A program made the translations under genes and the position numbers. The notes beneath the pieces were generated by a model, which worked only from the letters and a program-made list of their open reading frames with translations, made no database searches and was not told the DNA's origin. A DNA stretch of 64,000 bases from Euphorbia lathyris (Eukaryota; Streptophyta; Magnoliopsida; Malpighiales; Euphorbiaceae): assembly GCF_963576675.1 (NCBI RefSeq), contig NC_088918.1, forward strand, positions 31,467,501 to 31,531,500, read 5' to 3'. Within the stretch, counting starts at the first letter, position 1. Each line of letters starts with the position of its first letter. Of this stretch, positions 57,701 to 64,000 are shown piece by piece.

Positions 57701-58430
57701 TTAGTGAATTTAAGCTCACAATTCAAGGTGCTTGTAAGCTTGGAAACTGAAATTAGATTATAGACAAAATTAGGAACAAACAGAGTGTCATGTAGAATGA
57801 AGTCTTCAGTGAATCTAATTGTGCCTATGTGCGATGCATAAATTTCAGTTTTATTAGGCAAAAGAACCTTCCAATTATTCACAGGTCTTAGTTCAGAAAA
57901 CATCTCTTTAATACTTGATATGTGGCAACTTGCCCCCGTATCAACTATCCAAGAGATTTTCTGAGTTCTTGCAATAAGAGACGTATGTGACATACCTTCG
58001 GTGACATTAGTCACGGGGCAAATGGACGCTGTGGCGCAATTAATGTGTGATGTATTGCTTGTTGATGGAAGGAGCTTCAACAGCTGTTGAACTTGTTCAC
58101 TCGAAAGCTGATGTGCGTTTGCACTAACAGGAGCTGCTCCCAAAATACCGCTCTCGTTGATTTCTGTTTGATCTTCCGCATTGACGAAATTAACTCTGTT
58201 ATTTCTGTTCTTGAACTTGTAGCCCGGTGGATAGCCGTGTTTCTTGTAGCAACTATCCACGGTGTGATTCTTGAAGCCACAATGAGTGCATTTTTTACCA
58301 TTCGAACCGAACTTCTTGTTTCCCTTGGAGTTCTGAACAAGAGCTATGAGTTCTTGAAGATCTTGAGTCTGACCTTTGGGGTTCTGAACTAGAGCAAGCA
58401 AATCTTGACCAATATTGGCCGCATCATTAC
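54799..58430 (-). pseudogene. Copia element E gag-pol with two frameshifts
   Basis: From 58430: zinc knuckle CTHCGFKNHTVDSC, protease WIVDTGASCHIS, pre-integrase LWHNSLGHIGKS, integrase core MVHMDIWGPTN, RTDNGPEF and TPQQNGLVERKHQ. Then RT shows WVICSKLEDKGEVDCKWTF, LEQLDVNNAFLHGDLEEEIY and YGLKQASRQW. The catalytic box reads VCVDDLIL, with Tyr of YVDD replaced by Cys. RNase H shows AYTDSDWANC and KSSSEAEYRAM and ends DFFTKPLH. One-base changes near 56660 (a T run) and 56090 (a C run) shift the frame. Near 54921-54950 a 15-bp tandem duplication repeats VQAGK. The N-terminal gag is missing where the DNA transposon at 58432 begins. Stop codon and polypurine tract overlap at 54799. Confidence 0.92.
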
Positions 58431-58431
58431 T

Positions 58432-58830
58432 TGCGCCACGGTTAAAATCGTGGATCAAGTGTAATATTTCCGTGGCTACGTTATTTAGCACGGAAATTCA
58501 AGGTGGGTACTCCTGTGGCGCAAGTGATCGTGGCTAGGTAGTTGCCACGGGAAAATAATGGTCGTGGCATAAAATGATTTTTATGCCACGGAAAAATCTG
58601 TGGCTAATTATATATCTTTGTCACGGGTAAAATCGTGGCTAGTGTAAAATACCCGTGGCAAGACATAATGACCCATGGAAATCAATCCCACTTAGCCACG
58701 AGCATAACCGTGGCAAAAATAAGACACATCTCACTAAACCTTGCTTAGCCACGAGTATAAACGTAACAAAAAGAGAATACTCATGGCTAGAAACTTTACC
58801 TAGCCACGAAGATGATCGTAGCAAACTGAT
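58432..58830. repeat. Subterminal GCCACG-type repeats
   Basis: About 15 copies of (ta)GCCACG(g/a) or CGTGGC in both orientations within 400 bp, often as inverted pairs a few bases apart (gccacggttaaaatcgtgg; gccacggaaaaatctgtggc). CACTA elements carry such arrays for transposase binding. Some copies have lost the CpG (catggcta, cgtagc). Confidence 0.85.
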
Positions 58831-58839
58831 CAAAGTTTA

Positions 58840-59270
58840 GTAATTTGTTTTTTTTTATAAATTTCTAATTTATTTTATTATTATTATTAAATTTTGAATT
58901 GAAGGAAGCTATAATAAATCATTTGAACCAAAAGAATAAAAATTTAACCACTGTTGATAAAAAAAAAGAAATTATTAAATAAATATCAATCATGCTATTA
59001 TCCAACAAAGAAACTCTTGGCAACCTAAAAAAAAACTCTCAATTAGAAAAGAAAATATTTTTAAAAAAATCTAAATCTAAAATAAAAGTATTCAACACAA
59101 ATATTTTATTCTCTGTTTGTACAAGTCATACCAATAACAGTTGAAAAAATTGTAGAGTCGAATATAATAAGCTTTTCAAAGTTACAATGTACCCCGATCC
59201 ACCAGCACCTTGTTAATTTCTGCAGATCCCAAACAATCATATGTTAAAGAGAAAAAAATTTGAATCGTAC
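58840..59270. other. AT-rich DNA between subterminal repeats and captured exons
   Basis: No coding frame. Possibly intron or flank carried along with the HMA1 fragment. Confidence 0.4.
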
Positions 59271-59274
59271 TTGC

Positions 59275-61697
59275 AGAATGGAAAACCAGATATATTGTCC
59301 TGTAGCAGTACGACATCTGCAACAGCTATAGCAGTTGCACTTGCACGTTGAGCTAAAACAATCCTTATTGTTGCAGCAGCAAGGGCTGGTGCATCATTGA
59401 TACCTTCACCTACCATGATCAGACCACCCCCTGCAATAATGTCCCCAAAATTTGTTCAGCGAACCAAATAAGATGTAATGCATTTTGCGACTTCAGATCA
59501 TTCCTTGAAAGATAATGTTTGACATATACACAATGGCAAATAGAACACGGAAAATATAAAGAAGAACATGTGGTTTTTAAGTTAGGCTTTGTAATCTTAC
59601 CCTGATGAATTTAGATAGACCAAGAGGATAAATAATTTAATTATCAAAAGCAAAGATTGCAAAAGAATATGAAAAAGAAAATGTGTCTTGTCATCAATTT
59701 CCAGGATAGCATTTTAGCAGAAGTGAAGTGTTTGTAGTGGCTCATTTCTAGCTTAAGTAATTAGGGAAAATGTATGAAAAAAGACGAAGTATAATGTTAA
59801 ATAGATATAGGAAATTCACACCTAAAGCTTGTTTACTCAATTTGAATATACAACATAGATGTAATACTAATAATATGATTTTGAAATATGACATTAGAGC
59901 TCACCCATATCCCGTGAGATATTCTTCACACATGATTGAGCTTATCCTCAGGCTTTAGGCTGCAGTGAACATCATTGATACCCCTAGTTTTTTCAACTCT
60001 CTGTGTGCTTTATTCATGGTCACCAGTTAGCATTATAACACGGAGCCTTGCTTGAGCCTTTCATTCTTCTATGACACCAGAAACCCCTGACCGAGGTCTA
60101 TCCTTGAAGTGAATCAGTGTAACCTACAGAGGTGGATTAACATTAGAAACAATACATATAGTTGAACCAAACTCTCTGCTCACCACCCCTTTCGAGAGGA
60201 AAATAAAAACAATAGGCAGAAAATGGTGATTCATTCTGTAATAGGTAAGTCATGTTCTATGACCCTGTGGCACACACAATACAACAATGACATATCAGAC
60301 AAAACATTCAAAACATTTTTGGGCTATGTTTGATTTGTCTTCTCTGTCTATTATGAAGAAAACTGAAGAAAAAATTATTAGCATTTTCTAATAGTAATAA
60401 CGGATTTCATTTTAAGCAACCTCTTCCTCAACCCGTCTTTTAGGATCAAGAATTAGTTTCTGCAGGGGTGAAGTCCACTTTGTTCGATCCTAATTAACCA
60501 ATTAACCTAATTGATAGATACTAGAATATACACAAAATCCCAAAGGCTTGAAGAAACTAAAAATAGTGAGACAAAGAGAACGAAAAAGAGCAATACACAT
60601 GTTAAAGCCTCTGGTATCACGTAAGTGCACATGACAATTTTGTGGTAGTGACCTGTGTTAGGCATCAGGACTTCTCAGGTGCAACAGACAACAACATACT
60701 AAGACTGATTACTTCTTTTATCCCTTAAAGGCGCTGATTGTCCTAGGCTGTAGAAACATGGAAACTTAACGATGGGAAAAGCATGCTACTTATGACACTT
60801 AAATAACTTATAAAAATATTGGTCCAGAGGAAGCTGCGCTAAATTAAATTAAGAATTCCGCTAGCACAAAATTTTTGGATCATTGTAATACTCTTAGGAG
60901 TTTTTACCTTAATCCTTTGTTTTCAGGGTAGCATTGAATAAGGAGGCACTATAATAAGCCACACAGCTTATGGTCAGCACAAAATTGTGCAGTTACATTT
61001 CTACTTACATTCACTAAAGTTGTCCACAACATCTCTTGATCTAAGATTAACTTATATATTATCTTCATATTTCATTTTAAGCAAAAGCACTTCCAGAAAA
61101 TGAGCAAGGACATTTCTTTTTAATTTCTAGGGCTTCAGGATTTTACATCTGATAACAGCAAACAAGATGAATTGTTTTGTTTTGTTTTAGTTATTATTAT
61201 TATGAATGCTTACCTTTTTGTCAACAGAAAGAGCAGCATGAACCAAGTCACTTCCATATGAAGATGCATTAACTGCTTCCTTGATGTTTTTCGATTCATC
61301 TTCAGATTTACAGAGTGAAGTGATGAAATCTACAGAACCAAGTGATGCTGTCAACTTAACTCCTCCAGTTACTGACTATAAAAAAATAGAATTGTCAATT
61401 CATGTAAAGAATGGGATTTAAAGAAATCTAAACTTGCAAACTACTAAAATAAAGAATATTGCTTTTGCAGTGCGTAATGACAGAACATAAATCTAGTGAC
61501 AATGGCTTAAGCAAAATTTCCTAAATTGACATTTTAATTAAGAAAACAATTTTTTCGTAACAAGTACGTTGTCTAACAAGATATATAGTACCTCACTGTT
61601 ATTTTCAGTCGCAGTAAGACCTCTGCCAGGAAAATACTCAAACCTTTCCACAGAAATAGCAGGCAAGTCTTTGCCAATACTATGGTCTACAACAGCT
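59275..61697 (-). pseudogene. HMA1: HMA1-type heavy-metal P-type ATPase, four-exon internal fragment
   Basis: Exon-like parts on the minus strand, in gene order, are 61697-61592 (GRAVVDHSIGKDLPAIS, FEYFPGRGLTATE; donor GAG/GTACTA), 61375-61214 (KLTASLGSVDFITSL, NASSYGSDLVHAALSV; donor AAG/GTAAGC), 60123-59905 (VTLIHFKDRPRSGVSGVI, RLRVIMLTGDHE, KPEDKLNHV; donor TGG/GTGAGC) and 59430-59275 (GLIMVGEGINDAPALAAAT, VLAQRASATAIAVADVV). HMA1 is a plastid-envelope metal-transporting ATPase. These pieces cover the nucleotide-binding part and the GEGINDAPA hinge; the DKTGT phosphorylation site and the membrane segments are absent. At least three in-frame stops lie in the third exon. Introns are kept, so it is a DNA-level copy, not a retrocopy. 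Confidence 0.85.
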
Positions 61698-62182
61698 CTA
61701 CCAAAAGCAGAAAACTCAATGTGAGTGATTAAATAACAGCTAATGACATTCAAGAGAATGAAACATTATGAGATTGTTAATATATTGAACTGTTTGTGAT
61801 GGATGGCTAAAGTACTTCCAAATGCAACAAATATGATAGTCATAAATTAAACAGATTATGAATATAAGATCACCATTTATTTAAGCCTTAAGATTTTATG
61901 AAGATAAATATGATAGTCAAACTCTAAGACTAGCCAATGGAACAACATGTTCGGATGTTCCATATCAGTGATGCACCTCTTTAGTAATAGAAAGCAACAC
62001 ATTTAAATTCATATTCTCCAAAATACTAATTTTAATAATCTAACCATTAATGTGAACCCTGACTTCAACAAAGGAACTCTCCAACCGCTCTCATATCCCA
62101 ACATATCCATGTGCAACCATTTACTAACAACTGAAAATATTACCCATTTCCCACCTAAATTCCACACAAAAACCAGTCATAC

Positions 62183-62330
62183 CTCCATCATCGTCACCAT
62201 CAGTATCCTGGTAAGGCGGTGAAGTTGATGGGTTCCATTTTCCACCTTCTCAGAAGAACGCCATTCTGCTAATGCTTCACCTGATTGAATACATTGTGTC
62301 CATAAAAAAGCACTGAAACTCCAATCAAAG
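62183..62330 (-). pseudogene. MUSE13/TRAF1-like (MATH-domain) protein, N-terminal exon fragment
   Basis: The minus strand reads SGEALAEWRSSEKVENG, the start of plant TRAF-domain proteins MUSE13/14. After a one-base loss it continues in another frame with PSTSPPYQDTDGDDDGG to a donor GGAG/GTATGA at 62182. In the family this precedes the MATH domain; the rest is missing. The donor is intact. It lies upstream of, and on the same strand as, the HMA1 pieces, so a read-through transcript could fuse them. The family acts as an adaptor in ubiquitin-dependent turnover of immune receptors. Confidence 0.75.
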
Positions 62331-62899
62331 CATTCTCCAATCAAATTCATAATGTAAGCAAATGGAAAGAAGATACAGACCATACGAATATGAAACTAAG
62401 ATACAGACCAACCATTTCTATATCTTTCTTCAAAACGAGGGTGAATTAAACATGAATTAGGGTTGGGGTACCTATTTACCAAAATCTGGCAAAGATCATT
62501 AAACTGAATCACTAGCCCTACTGCTGCTTCTATATACTATAGATTGTTCCCTCATTTCCTAATCTGGAAGGTTAGGTTAGGCCCTTATTTGATAGGCGAG
62601 GAGCTTGCCCTCTTTCATAATGGGAAGTGAGGAGTTAATTATTGTATATAGTAGGTTTTTGCGAAACTAAAAGACCTGGTTTATAATCGAAATTGTAACC
62701 TTATTCTTCATCAACGGGGAAAGCGGGGAATCACCCTCAGTTTTAGGTCGAACCATTAGGCCTTTCCCCCTTCCTCGTCCTAGTGTGCTTCATATTCAAC
62801 GTTCAACAATTATTGAACAATTAAATGTCTGGCTTTTAAATTTCAAAAGGTCTAAGAATTGACCAATTCGAACTAGTTCTAAATTTCTTAGCAAGCACA

Positions 62900-63170
62900 A
62901 AGGCAAAACAAGTAACAGAAAACAGAGAGAAAGAGTACCGCCCATGTAGCTGACAACGAAGTTGTTGTTTGCCCCGAAAGTAGGGAAGAATATGAATCAA
63001 TCTGTGGCAAAGAACCTTAATTTCGATTATTAGAGTCGATTGAGACCAGAAAGTAGGTGAACCGTTTGGAGCAAAGGAATTTCAACGATACCAACCATAG
63101 AGAGAAACGTGGGTTAGGCAAAGAATACGGAGATTGGGAGTTGCTGGGTTCTAAAATTTGGGCGCAAACA
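62900..63170 (-). other. Leader-like exon upstream of the captured fragments
   Basis: The minus strand shows a GC-moderate, CT-rich stretch from about 63170 (ggcggggagaatac) to ATGGGCG/GTACTC at about 62945-62935, which looks like a 5' UTR with a short start and a splice donor. It differs from the very AT-rich DNA at 63180-63950. It may be the promoter-proximal part of one captured gene. No homology was recognised. Confidence 0.3.
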
Positions 63171-63179
63171 AAATTGTAT

Positions 63180-63950
63180 TCTCCCCGCCACATTACTTAG
63201 ATGGAAAATAAAAATAAAAAATTACTTTGCTAACTCTGTTTTTATATATTATACTTGTTAATTGCTGTAAAATTTAAAAATAATTATATAGTCTTTTTGC
63301 TAACTCTTTTTAGTCCTTTTGTAACATGAAATGAAATTGGAATAAATAATTTTAAAATGATAAAATTACCGCAAGACTCTATATAATAATGATAAACCAT
63401 TAATTTTTCATTTTAGGTTTTTATTTTATTTTATTTTGTTTCGCACGTAATTTTATTTGAGAGTAATTGATTATTGATTTTTTTATAGTTATATATAGAA
63501 ATTTTATTTTAGGAACACGAAACTTGTTTTATTAAAAATGAATGAAAATATTTTAAATATTATAAAATTAAGAGTAAAGCTCAATAAAAATATTAATTTT
63601 TTTTTCAAGCAAATGTGAAAAATAGTACGATTTTGTAAAACTATAGAAAATAGTATTAGTTTGAAAATACTATATTATATAATAATAAAGAAGAAAATAA
63701 TAATAAATATTTTTATATATAGAAATATTTGTGTATAAATACTATATAAAATTTTCATTACAAATATATTAATTAAATTTAAAAACTAAAAAGATAAGTT
63801 TTTATTTTTACGACTAATGACAACTTCATGTTTTTAATATTAAAAAAATGTGTAGAGAGATTAAAGGGTTGATTACGACAAAACTTAAAAACTTTAAAAC
63901 ATATGTGTCACATTACTAATAAATTATTTACTTGAAATTAATTAATATTC
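63180..63950. other. Very AT-rich DNA, nothing recognised
   Basis: No ORF or repeat structure was supported. It lies between the captured exons and the right-hand subterminal repeat. Confidence 0.5.
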
Positions 63951-64000
63951 TTGCCGCAAAATAAATTACTCGTGTCATAAGTAATTTTATGCCACGAGTA
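63951..64000. repeat. Right-hand subterminal repeat of the CACTA-like element
   Basis: ttgccgcaaaat, actcgtgtcat and atgccacgagta repeat the motif of 58432-58830, including the gccacgagta variant seen near 58746. It is cut by the window edge. Confidence 0.6.

Larger units (their letters stand above)
58432..64000. mobile_element. CACTA-like TIR DNA transposon carrying host gene fragments, left part
   Basis: Dense GCCACG/CGTGGC subterminal repeats at 58432-58830 reappear at the very end of the window (63985-64000, gccacgagta). The ends of one element are therefore at the left and beyond, or at, the right edge. Inside lie pieces of at least two host genes with introns. No transposase frame is present in the visible 5.6 kb, so it is probably non-autonomous. 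It directly abuts the truncated gag of copia E. The terminal CACTA bases and 3-bp TSD were not identified, so the superfamily is inferred from the subterminal repeat pattern. Confidence 0.6.

Noticed and set aside
59275..61697. Functional HMA1 gene
   Set aside because: No DKTGT site or membrane segments, at least three in-frame stops, and it is enclosed by transposon repeats.

Overview
The window is nuclear DNA of a flowering plant, most likely a eudicot. It holds split genes with GT-AG introns, AT-rich spacers, plant lineages of Ty1/copia and Ty3 retrotransposons, L1-type LINEs, tRNA-derived SINEs and several MITE families. There is no sign of bacterial or organellar DNA. The species cannot be named from the sequence.

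Region by region: (1) 1-6962 is the 5' part of an Athila-like Ty3 element on the minus strand. It has a decayed gag-pol, a tRNA-Asp primer-binding site and a 4 kb LTR in which the promoter-bearing part is present three times in tandem. (2) 6963-9500 looks like a broken multi-exon host gene on the minus strand, with the Athila LTR abutting one of its exons. (3) 9.5-24 kb is spacer filled with small insertions: two SINE copies in the wider interval, a Mutator-type MITE, hAT-like and foldback elements, LINE 3' ends, copia fragments and LTR fragments, several with clear target-site duplications (TSDs). (4) 24.0-42.8 kb is a nest. An old copia element (C) was split by a 15.2 kb SIRE-like copia element (B, TSD ctctc). 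Solo LTRs of B's own family sit at the end of C's pol (TSD ctagt) and in B's leader (TSD tgagc). A third solo LTR of another family sits in B's env-like ORF. (5) 42.8-49.6 kb is decayed Ty3/LTR sequence, MITEs and LINE tails.

(6) 49.87-51.80 kb carries the one host gene that looks intact: a four-exon, 158-residue protein of the RIN4/NOI family on the plus strand with its own TATA box. (7) 54.4-58.4 kb is another copia element on the minus strand with two frameshifts and only its 3' LTR in view. (8) 58.4 kb to the window end is a TIR-type DNA transposon, CACTA-like by its dense GCCACG subterminal repeats. It carries intron-containing fragments of two unrelated host genes on one strand: a TRAF/MATH-domain (MUSE13-like) N-terminus, then four exons of the heavy-metal ATPase HMA1. 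Both are broken.

The genes do not form a pathway. The organising principle is successive insertion, and TSDs and interrupted reading frames give the relative order. The most interesting items are the triplicated promoter module in the Athila LTR and the gene-capturing DNA transposon at the right end.
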